A DNA stretch of 64,000 bases from JBCCGE01 sp039029455 (GTDB taxonomy: Bacteria; Pseudomonadota; Gammaproteobacteria; Arenicellales; Poriferihabitantaceae), in assembly GCA_039029455.1 (NCBI GenBank), contig JBCCGE010000002.1, positions 62,001 to 126,000 of the forward strand, in the 5' to 3' direction. Made by a program: the position numbers and the translations under genes. This document shows positions 7,328 to 15,991 of the stretch, in pieces. Every line of letters starts with the position of its first letter. Position 1 is the first letter of the stretch. Below the pieces are notes generated by a model. The model was not told where the DNA came from. It ran no database searches and saw only the letters and a list, made by a program, of their open reading frames with translations.

Positions 7328-9436
7328 ATGGTCATCGAATTCTCGCAAGCAGAACTGGCGCGCGGACTGCGCCTTATTCTCGGACCGGTTCTGTCCTCGG
7401 AGCGCGGGATCGATCATATCGCCACTTCCTGGGCGAATCTGAAGCGGAAAGACCAGGAATTCTGCATTCGGTGGACCAACGCCATCGCCAAATCCAACTA
7501 TGAACTCGGATTGCATTTTGCCGAATCCGCGTCCGACGCACTCGGCAAAATGGACGACGACACAGCACATCTGTGGGCGCAGTATATTCTGGCCCGATAC
7601 GATGAGGCAGGAAGAACTGGCGGTACCCACGCGATTGACTGCAAGGGTGATTTTGTCACCGAGATGCAGGCGCGGAAAGTCAGGGTATGTCTGAGCGAAA
7701 TTCAGTCCGTTTTTGAAACCGTTTTGCAGGGGATGTCGGGTCGGGAGCTGACATTGCGACCAGGGGACAAAGCATGGACAGACTCAGTAAATATTTTTCT
7801 GCCAAAGGAAATTGAGCGATTTGGCAGCGCTGAACACAACTACAGCCTGTACAAAATCAGTGCGGTCATGGTGTGGGCACAGATTCGTTTTGGAACCTTT
7901 CGCAGGCGCGATATTGACGAACCGCATCTGGAAGATCGCCTGCGCAATATTTCAGCAACACAAAATGCTCAGCAGTGGTTTGTGTGTGTCGAAAACTACC
8001 GGTTAAGACACCGGGTGCTTGAGGAATTTCCAGGTCTTGAGCGTGATATGAATTTGCTTGAGAAACTCACTGACACGCATATCTGGACGCTACCGAAACA
8101 GATTAAGACACCGTCATCCGATGTGGAAGATACACTGGACGTGGTGCTTGAACATCTGGAACAGTCCGTTCCTGCAAGCCCACCCTATTTTGCTGACTTC
8201 GATCTGACTGCAACACGACAGCGGGCCGAGGAGCGTCTGGATGAAGAGAAGGAGCAACTTAAGGTTGCGCTGGGCGAGTTACTGGAGGCAGAAGTTTCAA
8301 CGGCAGATAAAGAGGTCGATGTAGGTAAGCTGAATTTTGAAATTAAAAAATATGACCGGGACAAGGACCACAGTCCTGAGCTGCAGCTGGACGGTGAGAC
8401 GATTCAGGCCAGCGAGAAAGTGGAGCAGCTACTTAAGTCGATGCTTTTGGATCTGGATAACCTGCCCTCTGACTGGCTCGATGCTGGCGGAAAGGGGGAT
8501 TACGGCGACAGCGACCAGGACAATTCTCGCCAGGATGGGCACTGGCTGCCGCAAAGCGAGCGCGACGGTGTGGCGCTGTATGACGAATGGGATTTTCGCC
8601 GCAAAGGCTTTAGACAAAATTGGTGCGCCGTTTTTGAACGGCCGGGACCCGAGGCAGACTCCGATTTTGTCGACGATACTTTGGCCGAGTATTCTTCGTT
8701 GGTGAAAGATATTCGTCGCCAGTTTGAAGCCATTCGCGGGGCAAATACGAAACTCAAAGCCCAGGCGGATGGCGACGATGTGGATTTTGATGCGCTTGTA
8801 GACGCTTATGCCGATATGCGCCTGGGCAGTGAAATGAGTGAGCTACTGTTTACCCAGACTCAGAATAAAGACAGAAGCCTCTCTGTTGCGTTTATGGTTG
8901 ATGTCAGCGGATCGACGAAAGGATGGATCAATGACGCCGAACGGCAGAGTCTGGTTCTGCTCTGCGAGGCCTTGAATCGACTGGGTGATCAATACGCAAT
9001 CTACGGGTTTTCCGGAATGACCAGAAACCGCTGTGATGTTTTCGAAGTCAAGAGATTTGACCAACTCTACAACGAAACGGTCAGACGGCGGATCAGCGGC
9101 CTGTCACCGCAGGATTACACACGCATGGGTCCGGCGATTCGACATCTCTGCGACAAGCTCGTGAATGAGGAAAGCAAAACCCGTCTTCTGATCACCCTTT
9201 CCGATGGAAAGCCGGATGACTACGATGGTTATCGGGGACAATATGGCATAGAGGACACCCGGCACGCCTTACTTGAGGCACGTAGTATGGGTATTCACGC
9301 GTTCTGCATCACAATCGATAAGCAGGCTGGCGACTACCTGCCCTATATGTATGGACCGGCCAGTTTTGTGCTTGTCGATGATGTGCGCAAATTGCCTCAT
9401 AAAGTGGTCGACGTGTACCGACGGCTGACGACCTGA
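7328..9436 (+). CDS. NorD/CbbO-like von Willebrand A domain protein
   Basis: A 702-residue protein of the NorD/CbbO type. The long acidic N-terminal part (1-510) is mostly helical, and the C-terminal VWA domain (about 518-702) carries an intact MIDAS motif, D525-x-S527-x-S529 ('DVSGST'), plus 'TLSDGKPDDY' with the later metal-site Asp. Proteins of this class work with a MoxR-type AAA+ ATPase (NorQ, CbbQ) to activate or repair metalloenzymes such as nitric oxide reductase or Rubisco. No AAA+ partner, nor, or cbb gene lies in this window, so it is an orphan here and its client is unknown. It is divergent from hemJ and upstream of an EnvC-like gene. Confidence 0.75.
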   Translation: MVIEFSQAELARGLRLILGPVLSSERGIDHIATSWANLKRKDQEFCIRWTNAIAKSNYELGLHFAESASDALGKMDDDTAHLWAQYILARYDEAGRTGGTHAIDCKGDFVTEMQARKVRVCLSEIQSVFETVLQGMSGRELTLRPGDKAWTDSVNIFLPKEIERFGSAEHNYSLYKISAVMVWAQIRFGTFRRRDIDEPHLEDRLRNISATQNAQQWFVCVENYRLRHRVLEEFPGLERDMNLLEKLTDTHIWTLPKQIKTPSSDVEDTLDVVLEHLEQSVPASPPYFADFDLTATRQRAEERLDEEKEQLKVALGELLEAEVSTADKEVDVGKLNFEIKKYDRDKDHSPELQLDGETIQASEKVEQLLKSMLLDLDNLPSDWLDAGGKGDYGDSDQDNSRQDGHWLPQSERDGVALYDEWDFRRKGFRQNWCAVFERPGPEADSDFVDDTLAEYSSLVKDIRRQFEAIRGANTKLKAQADGDDVDFDALVDAYADMRLGSEMSELLFTQTQNKDRSLSVAFMVDVSGSTKGWINDAERQSLVLLCEALNRLGDQYAIYGFSGMTRNRCDVFEVKRFDQLYNETVRRRISGLSPQDYTRMGPAIRHLCDKLVNEESKTRLLITLSDGKPDDYDGYRGQYGIEDTRHALLEARSMGIHAFCITIDKQAGDYLPYMYGPASFVLVDDVRKLPHKVVDVYRRLTT

Positions 9437-9461
9437 CAAAGTGAACAGTCTGAATCGATAC

Positions 9462-9467
9462 TATAAT
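9462..9467 (+). promoter_or_regulatory. Candidate -10 element (TATAAT) before the EnvC-like gene
   Basis: A perfect TATAAT hexamer in the 42-base gap after the NorD-like gene. No -35 at good spacing is seen (CTGACA at 9433-9438 is 23 bases away). Transcription starting about 7 bases later would leave no leader for the TTG at 9479 and would favour the GTG at 9503. Confidence 0.3.
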
Positions 9468-9502
9468 CGCGGGAACGTTTGCTCACGGCGTACGCTATTA
9501 AG

Positions 9503-10750
9503 GTGTTTTTCAAATCTCCCCCTATCTTTGCATTGCTTTTGGTGTGCGGCGCTTCAGGTACGGTATTCGCGAATGAACTGACTCGCTCAGAAGCCGAGCT
9601 GGACGCTCTCAAAGGGTCAATCAAAGCGCTAAACAAACAGCTTGACCAGGAGAGAAAGGAAGAGCAGTCGATCAGTGCTGATTTGGATCGAATTGAGATT
9701 GAAATGGCCTCATTGGCGAAAACAATTGTAAAGGGGGAGCGCACACTGGATTCACTGCAATCTGAACAAAAACGGTTGAATGAAAGGAATGTGGAACTTC
9801 AGTCGAGTTCCCTGAAAGCGCGGCAGAGTCTTGCTGAGTTGATCAAATCGAGTTTTTTGCTTGGACGGGAAGGTGGACTAAAGCTGGTTCTCAACCAGGG
9901 TAATCCGGCGGAGTCCGGACGCCAGCTGGCGATCTACCGATATCTTATGGAGGCCCGAGATGATCAACTGACAGATATTCAGGATGAACTATCAGCACTT
10001 AAACAACTGCACGCCGAACTCTCGGAAAACCGCAGTCGGATTCAAAATGAGAACAATTCACTGAAAGAGCAGCGGGAATCGCTGGCGGATCGGGAAAAAT
10101 CGCGACAAAGAGCATTGTCGAAGGTTATCGAATCCATTGAGGAAGGCGAGTCCCAGGCGAAACTGTACGCCAGAAAGGAAAAAAATCTGGTCAAGCTTCT
10201 GCAAAAACTTAAGCGCAGAAAATCTGAGGCCGATCGAGCGGCCACTTCATTAACACAGATTCGTAGTGGGGACGAAAAGCAAACGGTTGCAGAAACTGGT
10301 TCACCGACCCCTGCGCCAAAAAAAGCGGTAAAAAATGAACCTGTCCTGCTGTCGGGGTTCAAAAAGAACAGAGGGCGCTTGCAGCTGCCGGTTCGCGGAA
10401 AAATCATTGCCAGATTTGGTCAAAAGAAGCCCGAGAGCGGACTGCGCTGGGAGGGCTTAATGTTCAGATCTGAGAGTAAGAGGCAGGTCGAGGCAATTTA
10501 TCCGGGACAGGTTGTTTACGCGGACTGGTTTCATGGCTACGGTCAGCTTCTGGTGCTGGATCACGGGGAGGGTTATATGAGTCTGTACGGCCACAATGAC
10601 CGGCTGCATACCGAGATTGGTGATGTGGTCGCGGCAGGACAGGTTGTTGCGCAGGCTGGCACCAGCGGCGGCTTGCGCAACCCGGGCCTGTATTTTGAAA
10701 TCCGACGGAACGGTGAACCCGATGATCCGCTAGAATGGTGTCGAATCTGA
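9503..10750 (+). CDS. EnvC-like murein hydrolase activator (degenerate LytM/M23)
   Basis: About 415 residues. A signal peptide ('FALLLVCGASGTVFANE') is followed by a long coiled coil (about 25-260, Glu/Lys/Gln-rich) and a C-terminal LytM/M23 domain (about 300-415). The M23 zinc ligands are not conserved: the first HxGxD is replaced around 'ESGLRWEGLMF' and the HxH is 'LYFEIR'. This is the pattern of EnvC, a non-catalytic activator of septal amidases. Start is either GTG 9503 (chosen because the signal peptide then begins directly) or TTG 9479. The ctpA-type protease follows, an arrangement often seen for envC and ctpA. Confidence 0.85.
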   Translation: MFFKSPPIFALLLVCGASGTVFANELTRSEAELDALKGSIKALNKQLDQERKEEQSISADLDRIEIEMASLAKTIVKGERTLDSLQSEQKRLNERNVELQSSSLKARQSLAELIKSSFLLGREGGLKLVLNQGNPAESGRQLAIYRYLMEARDDQLTDIQDELSALKQLHAELSENRSRIQNENNSLKEQRESLADREKSRQRALSKVIESIEEGESQAKLYARKEKNLVKLLQKLKRRKSEADRAATSLTQIRSGDEKQTVAETGSPTPAPKKAVKNEPVLLSGFKKNRGRLQLPVRGKIIARFGQKKPESGLRWEGLMFRSESKRQVEAIYPGQVVYADWFHGYGQLLVLDHGEGYMSLYGHNDRLHTEIGDVVAAGQVVAQAGTSGGLRNPGLYFEIRRNGEPDDPLEWCRI

Positions 10751-10820
10751 CGTTTATTTCAACAGCCCCGATTAAAATTCCGAATAAGCCTGACAGTATT
10801 GAGATATTGCGTAAATTGGT

Positions 10821-12161
10821 ATGCGAGAAAATTTGAGAAAAAACATGAATCCGATTGTTGTATGGGCAGGCGTTGTGATCGTTCTGCTGGCATCGCATCC
10901 GGGGTATGTGGGTGCACAGTCGGAATCTGATTCCAGCCTTCCGCTGGAGGATCTGCAGGTATTCGCAGAAATTTTTGGCAAGATCAAGGAAGACTATGTG
11001 GATCCATCCGATGATTCGACCCTACTAAACGATGCGATACGCGGAATGCTTCAGGGTCTCGACCCGCACTCTGCATATCTGCGGCCTGATGCCTATTCCG
11101 ACATCAGGGAATCAACAGAAGGGAAATTTGGAGGGCTCGGCATTGAGGTTACCACTGAGGACGGATTCATCAAAGTTGTTGCGCCAATCGATGATACGCC
11201 CGCTTACGATGCCGGACTGAAGCCCAATGACATCATTGTGATGCTCGATGACAAGCCGGTTAGGGGAATCGGGTTGCGCGCGGCTGTGGAAAGTATGCGC
11301 GGGCCACCCGGAACGCCAATCAAGCTGACTATCGCCCGAGAGGGTATAGCAGAACCGTTTGAAGTGACCCTCGTGCGTGCGGTAATCCGGGTAACAAGCG
11401 TTCGCAGTGAAGAGTTCCCCGACGGTTTTGCCTACATCAGGATTTCCAGTTTTCAAAGCCGCACTGCGGCTAATCTGGAGAACCGGCTCGAAGAAATGCA
11501 GGAGAATATGCCTGATGGAATTCATGGCCTGGTCCTGGATCTCCGAAACAATCCCGGCGGTGTCCTCAGGGGTGCAGTCGAAGTAAGTGATCTGTTTCTG
11601 GCATCGGGTCCGATTGTATCGACGCGAGGGCGAAATGAAGACAATCAAAGCAGTTATCTCGCCAAGTCGGGCGATGTTCTCGACGATGCGCCGATTGTGG
11701 TTTTGGTCAATGGCGGTTCGGCTTCTGCTTCTGAAATTGTTGCGGGTGCGCTGCAGGATCACAAACGCGCCATTATTCTGGGTACCAAGACTTTTGGAAA
11801 AGGCTCAGTGCAGACAGTCATTCCGATGAATAATGGAGCGGCCCTTAAAATGACAACGGCTCGCTACTACACGCCGTCAAATCGTTCCATTCAGGCCACC
11901 GGAATTATTCCGGATATCGAAGTGGAACAGCTCGAGCTCCGCACTGATGACGGTTCCTCGCGGCAAGTACGCGAATCCGACCTCGCCGGGCATCTGGAAA
12001 ATGACGCGGGCGATGACGACGATTCCGCCACTGATGTCAGCTCAGAGAGTAATCTGGAGAAGCGATTGCAAAGCGATTTTCAGCTGCGGGAAGCCGTCAA
12101 TCTGCTCAAAGGCATGAGCCTGGTTAAACGCAGAAGTGAATTCGAACCCGACGAAGGTTAG
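10821..12161 (+). CDS. ctpA: Carboxy-terminal processing protease (S41, CtpA-like)
   Basis: A 446-residue periplasmic serine protease. Signal-like N terminus ('VVWAGVVIVLLASHPGYVGAQ'), then a PDZ domain (about 105-185, 'GGLGIEV', 'IDDTPAYDAGLKPNDIIVMLDD') and the S41 catalytic core. The catalytic dyad can be placed at Ser302 in 'GGSASASEIVAG' and Lys327 in 'GTKTFGKGSVQT'. Family members trim C-terminal tails of envelope proteins or degrade peptidoglycan hydrolases. It follows the EnvC-like gene by 70 bases. The last 70 residues are acidic and variable. The family name is secure, the substrates are not. Confidence 0.92.
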   Translation: MRENLRKNMNPIVVWAGVVIVLLASHPGYVGAQSESDSSLPLEDLQVFAEIFGKIKEDYVDPSDDSTLLNDAIRGMLQGLDPHSAYLRPDAYSDIRESTEGKFGGLGIEVTTEDGFIKVVAPIDDTPAYDAGLKPNDIIVMLDDKPVRGIGLRAAVESMRGPPGTPIKLTIAREGIAEPFEVTLVRAVIRVTSVRSEEFPDGFAYIRISSFQSRTAANLENRLEEMQENMPDGIHGLVLDLRNNPGGVLRGAVEVSDLFLASGPIVSTRGRNEDNQSSYLAKSGDVLDDAPIVVLVNGGSASASEIVAGALQDHKRAIILGTKTFGKGSVQTVIPMNNGAALKMTTARYYTPSNRSIQATGIIPDIEVEQLELRTDDGSSRQVRESDLAGHLENDAGDDDDSATDVSSESNLEKRLQSDFQLREAVNLLKGMSLVKRRSEFEPDEG

Positions 12162-12249
12162 ACATTCATATTCAGCAGCCGTGGTTTCCATTAGCCGGAT
12201 ATCGCGGCCAGCACTATCGCACTGTAGCTAACGCCCGGCGGAATCCGCA

Positions 12250-12504
12250 TCAGCTGTTTCGGCTCTCTCTGTCACGCCACTTTCGAAACCAGACGATTAA
12301 CGTCAGGTATCCACGTCTTGCCCATGGAAAGTCGATGGACAGAACCAGCAAACCAAGCGGCAGCATCCAAAGGCCCAGTATTGGCAGGAACCACAGCAAG
12401 CCGCCAAGCAACAGCAGCACGCCCAGAATCTGACGGACAATAGGGGGCATCCGCCGGAGTTTGCCAGCGACGTCTTTGAGTCGTCGGTTCAATCGTTGAG
12501 TCAC
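12250..12504 (-). CDS. Small membrane protein of unknown function
   Basis: An 84-residue protein starting at GTG. A basic N terminus (residues 1-22, many Arg/Lys) precedes two hydrophobic stretches with a Trp/Pro-rich link ('LLWFLPILGLWMLPLGLL'), then an Arg-rich tail, so it probably spans the membrane twice. Similar small proteins with 'LP-LGxWMLPLGLLLL' are common hypothetical proteins in proteobacteria, but I cannot name a function. It is divergent from dapF and convergent with ctpA. Confidence 0.6.
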   Translation of the reverse strand: MTQRLNRRLKDVAGKLRRMPPIVRQILGVLLLLGGLLWFLPILGLWMLPLGLLVLSIDFPWARRGYLTLIVWFRKWRDRESRNS

Positions 12505-12601
12505 GATTTCTTAGTCCGCAAATATTGTTGGAAGACAGCAATTCTGCTGTTCCGGTTCAAGTGTATACTCACCGCCAATACGAATTTTCGTTGTTTTTCT
12601 C

Positions 12602-13447
12602 TTGATACTTCCTTTCACCAAAATGCAGTCCCTCGGCAACGATTTCGTTGTTATCGACGGCATCGGCAATCGTGTCCCGGTTGGCAAAGATTTTGCTGCC
12701 CGGATTGCGGATCGGAGATTCGGGATTGGCTGCGACCAGATTCTATTGGTTGAAGAAGGCGACCACAATGCGGATTTTAAATTTCGTATTTTTAATCAGG
12801 ACGGGTCAGAAGTCGGGCAATGCGGTAACGGTGCGAGGTGTTTCGCCAGGTACGTTGTTGATAACAACCTGTGGCATCGCGATACGATGACCGCAAAGAC
12901 GTTGACGACGTCGATCCGAATGGTGCTCGAAGACGACGGAACGGTGTCCGTGGATATGGGAGCACCTGTATTTGATCCGGATTCAATTCCTTTGAATGCG
13001 GACAATGAACAAACCGGATATGATTTTGTATCGACTCAGGGGTCGGTTAAATTCGGTGCCGTCTCGATGGGAAATCCTCATGCGGTTATCGAGGTGGAAG
13101 ACGTTGGCACCGCACCGGTGGGGAGGCTGGGCGCGGAACTTCAGCAGTCCTCGATATTCCCTGAAAGTGTCAATGTTGGGTTTATGGCGATGCAGTCCAG
13201 GAACTGCATAGATTTGCGAGTGTTTGAGCGTGGCGTGGGTGAAACCATGGGATGTGGCAGTGGGGCATGCGCTGCGGTGGTATACGGTATCTCAACTGGA
13301 AAGCTCTCGCCCTCGGTGACAGTGAATTTACCCGGTGGAGCGGCTGTGGTCAGCTGGGACGGGCGTGGCAGTGCGGTCACCCTCCGCGGATCTGCGGAAA
13401 CCGTATTCGAGGGTGAAATCGATGTCTCTGAATTTGCGGCATCCTGA
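12602..13447 (+). CDS. dapF: Diaminopimelate epimerase
   Basis: A 281-residue DapF, which converts LL- to meso-diaminopimelate for lysine and peptidoglycan synthesis. Both catalytic cysteines are present: Cys74 in 'CGNGARC' and Cys218 in 'GETMGCGSGAC'. The N-terminal 'MQSLGNDFVVID' matches the family. The best start is TTG at 12602, giving the usual short strand before 'K-M-x-x-LGNDF'. ATG at 12623 would remove it. It heads the conserved gammaproteobacterial order dapF, DUF484, xerC. The meso-DAP-type MurE in this window would use its product. Confidence 0.96.
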   Translation: MILPFTKMQSLGNDFVVIDGIGNRVPVGKDFAARIADRRFGIGCDQILLVEEGDHNADFKFRIFNQDGSEVGQCGNGARCFARYVVDNNLWHRDTMTAKTLTTSIRMVLEDDGTVSVDMGAPVFDPDSIPLNADNEQTGYDFVSTQGSVKFGAVSMGNPHAVIEVEDVGTAPVGRLGAELQQSSIFPESVNVGFMAMQSRNCIDLRVFERGVGETMGCGSGACAAVVYGISTGKLSPSVTVNLPGGAAVVSWDGRGSAVTLRGSAETVFEGEIDVSEFAAS

Positions 13448-13510
13448 AACGGTATAATGCCAAAACCCCAATAGCCTGCTTCATTGCATTTGCAGATTGA
13501 TGAAATCGTC

Positions 13511-14158
13511 ATGACTAAAGCCGACGACGTTGAACGTTTTCTAAAATCGAATCCGGACTTTTTGAGTCAGCGTCCTGAGCTTATGGCGGCTTTGGATCTG
13601 GGGGAACTGCACTCTGACAACCTATTCGAGCAACGAAAAATTGACGTTATGCGTGCCCGCGAAGTCGTCCAGCAGCGTCGTGTTGAGGCCATGGTTGAAA
13701 ACGTCGAGAGCAACCAGCAGCTCGAACGGATGCTCCACAGTCTCGCGGTAGAGCTGCTGTCTGCAGTTAGCAACCACTCTTCGTCTGCAGAGTCCGATCG
13801 ACAGCTTGATGCTGAAGAAAAAGTGCGGCAGCAATTCGGTCTGCATCATGTTCGAATCCTGCTCCGAAAAGATGCGTCGTCGCTCGAACAGGGAATTGAA
13901 TATCCACTCCTTGAAAAAAGAGTATCCCATTTGAGCAGTGTCTGTGACGACCGTGCTCCCAGTCGACTTTTGAGGTCACTGTTTCTTGACTCAGGGGCCG
14001 ACATCGGCTCCTGTGCATTTGTACCTCTGGTGGCATCTCACAAGCTCATTGGTGTGCTAGCCATTGGTGATCAATCGCCGGACCGATTTAAACCAGGTAT
14101 GGGGAACATAATTCTCGATCGACTGGGCGAACTGATTGGTTCCTATTTCGGGCAGTAA
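13511..14158 (+). CDS. DUF484 family protein
   Basis: About 215 residues from ATG 13511 (an upstream start at 13484 is possible but adds no family similarity). DUF484 proteins have a short helical N terminus ('DVERFLKSNPDFLSQRPELM', residues about 5-24), a coiled segment, and a GAF-like domain at about 105-210 ('DIGSCAFVPLVASHKLIGVLAIGDQ'). The function is not established, but the gene sits almost invariably between dapF and xerC in gammaproteobacteria, as here. It starts 63 bases after dapF and ends 12 bases before xerC. Confidence 0.9.
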   Translation: MTKADDVERFLKSNPDFLSQRPELMAALDLGELHSDNLFEQRKIDVMRAREVVQQRRVEAMVENVESNQQLERMLHSLAVELLSAVSNHSSSAESDRQLDAEEKVRQQFGLHHVRILLRKDASSLEQGIEYPLLEKRVSHLSSVCDDRAPSRLLRSLFLDSGADIGSCAFVPLVASHKLIGVLAIGDQSPDRFKPGMGNIILDRLGELIGSYFGQ

Positions 14159-14170
14159 GGGCCTGCGCGC

Positions 14171-15133
14171 ATGTCTGAATCAAATACGGCAGATCTCAAA
14201 CTATGGCGGGTCCGCTTTAATGATCACCTTAGCCGTGAGCGACGTTGTTCGAAACATACCGCTCAGGCCTACATGAGAGACCTGCAGCAATTGCAGAAAT
14301 TCGTCGAATCAAAAAACGTATTGAGTTGGAACGCTTTGACGGTACAACAGAGTCGACTGTTCGCCGCCTGGTTGCATCAGACCGGAAAGTCAGCCAAGTC
14401 AATTCAGCGCATGATGTCATCATGCAGGACGTTTTTCCGTTATCTTCAGCGAGAGGGCTGTGCAGAACTTAATCCATTCGAAGCGGTAACCGCGCCCAAA
14501 GCCGCTCAAAATCTGCCCAAGACCTTAAGTGTTGATGAGGCCTCACAGCTTTTTCAACGAGGTGACAACAGTCCGGCGTCAGTTCGGGATCAGGCGATTC
14601 TGGAGCTACTGTATTCGTCCGGACTGCGTCTGTCCGAGCTCGCTGAGCTCAACGTTTCCAGCGTTGATCACCAGCTTCATCATGTGACCGTTCGGGGTAA
14701 AGGCGACAAAGAGCGTGTTGTGCCCGTTGGGCGCAAGGCGCTGGAGGCGCTGGTTGCGTGGGGCATGCAACGACCAAAACTGGCCAACCCATCTGAGTCG
14801 GCACTGTTCGTAAACCAGAAAGGTAACCGTCTGAGCCCTCGGGGAATTCAGTACCGCATCAATGAATGGTCCCGCCGAATAGGGTTGGGTCGGCGGTTGC
14901 ATCCGCATATGCTCCGGCATTCGTTCGCCAGTCACGTTCTTCAGTCCAGCGGTGATCTCAGGGCTGTGCAGGAAATGCTTGGACACGCCGATGTGGCGAC
15001 TACCCAAATTTACACTCATCTCGATTTTCAACACCTGGCAAAAGTCTACGACAAGGCTCATCCCCGGGCTCTGCAAACAACCGAAGATTCTCAATTGCCA
15101 CCCGATCAGAATCAGGAAAAACTTGATCAATAG
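14171..15133 (+). CDS. xerC: Tyrosine recombinase XerC
   Basis: A 320-residue site-specific recombinase that, with XerD, resolves chromosome dimers at dif. The N-terminal SAM-like DNA-binding domain (1-105) is followed by the catalytic domain with R153 ('SSGLRLSEL'), K177 ('RGKGDK'), H246-x2-R249 ('HMLRHSF'), H272 and nucleophile Y281 ('ATTQIYTH'). All catalytic residues are present. The dapF-DUF484-xerC context makes this the housekeeping XerC rather than a phage integrase. The C-terminal 25 residues are Gln-rich and variable. Confidence 0.95.
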   Translation: MSESNTADLKLWRVRFNDHLSRERRCSKHTAQAYMRDLQQLQKFVESKNVLSWNALTVQQSRLFAAWLHQTGKSAKSIQRMMSSCRTFFRYLQREGCAELNPFEAVTAPKAAQNLPKTLSVDEASQLFQRGDNSPASVRDQAILELLYSSGLRLSELAELNVSSVDHQLHHVTVRGKGDKERVVPVGRKALEALVAWGMQRPKLANPSESALFVNQKGNRLSPRGIQYRINEWSRRIGLGRRLHPHMLRHSFASHVLQSSGDLRAVQEMLGHADVATTQIYTHLDFQHLAKVYDKAHPRALQTTEDSQLPPDQNQEKLDQ

Positions 15134-15145
15134 TCGAACGTAAAG

Positions 15146-15982
15146 ATGTCAGAAGTATCGCAATTCCCGAAATCCTTTCTTCCAGACTGTATTGTTTGCC
15201 CGGCGTGTAAGGGTGAGCTTGTGTTCAGCCCCACGTCTCTGGGCTGCGGCTGCTGTCAAACCAGCTATCGAGTCAGTGGTAATGTTCCTGTTTTTGCTGA
15301 ACCGGAGACTGTTTCAGACGACGCATTGGGCAGCATCAATTTTCGCAAACGTTACGAGTGGCAGTATCAGGACGCCTCCAGCGCCTCGGCCTACGATCAG
15401 TCTTTCCGCGCCAGCGCCAGAAAGCGTCAGCGAACCCGGAGAGAGCTTGCGATCGTTGAAACGTTGCTGGGGGATCAACAAAAGACCGGCAGACTGCTTG
15501 ATATTCCATGCGGCGGTGGGCGTCTGAGCGACCCAATCTCCGATGCTTGCGATGAGCTGATTGAAGCTGACATTGCGCCGGCACAGCTGGCACTGGCGCT
15601 GAAGCGGCACGACCAGAGTGGCATATCAACCCGGGTTGAGGGCGTGGTGGCGTCCGCGTTGAATATCCCTCTGGCGAACGAATCTGTTGACGGAGTCATA
15701 TGTGCGCGTCTGTCGCATCATCTGCCGGATTCGACGGAACGGAGGGCGCTGCTTGCTGAATTGCTCAGAGTCGCGAGATTCTTTGTGATTTTCTCATTTA
15801 CTGACTTGGCTTCAATTCAGTCGTTGTCGCGCAAACTCAGAGGAAAGTCACTGAATCCCAGCGCGATGTCGCAGGACGAGATCGAGCGTATCGTCACATC
15901 CGAAGGCGCCCATATAAAGCAGTTCATGACGGTTTCCAACATCGGTCCTCGCCATCGGTTCGTGTTATTGGAAAAAGTATAG
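15146..15982 (+). CDS. Class I SAM-dependent methyltransferase with Trm112-like N-terminal zinc motif
   Basis: A 278-residue protein. The N terminus (residues 17-50) has paired cysteines 'CPACKGEL' and 'CGCCQTSY', a Trm112p/YbaR-like zinc-ribbon feature. A class I methyltransferase fold follows at about 105-230, with a SAM loop 'LLDIPCGGGRLSDPI', the acidic 'EADIAPAQL' and a later 'VDGVICARLSHHLPD'. The substrate is unknown. It lies 12 bases after xerC and 9 bases before a WaaP-like kinase, so it may modify a cell-envelope lipid or sugar, but this is only an inference from neighbours. Confidence 0.78.
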   Translation: MSEVSQFPKSFLPDCIVCPACKGELVFSPTSLGCGCCQTSYRVSGNVPVFAEPETVSDDALGSINFRKRYEWQYQDASSASAYDQSFRASARKRQRTRRELAIVETLLGDQQKTGRLLDIPCGGGRLSDPISDACDELIEADIAPAQLALALKRHDQSGISTRVEGVVASALNIPLANESVDGVICARLSHHLPDSTERRALLAELLRVARFFVIFSFTDLASIQSLSRKLRGKSLNPSAMSQDEIERIVTSEGAHIKQFMTVSNIGPRHRFVLLEKV

Positions 15983-15991
15983 GCCACTGAC

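Noticed and set aside
13141..13512. Minus-strand frame over the 3' end of dapF
   Set aside because: It is fully antisense to the catalytic part of dapF and has no family similarity.
14171..15133. Integrase of a prophage or genomic island
   Set aside because: The tyrosine recombinase sits in the dapF-DUF484-xerC order with all XerC residues. No attachment-site repeats or phage genes are nearby.
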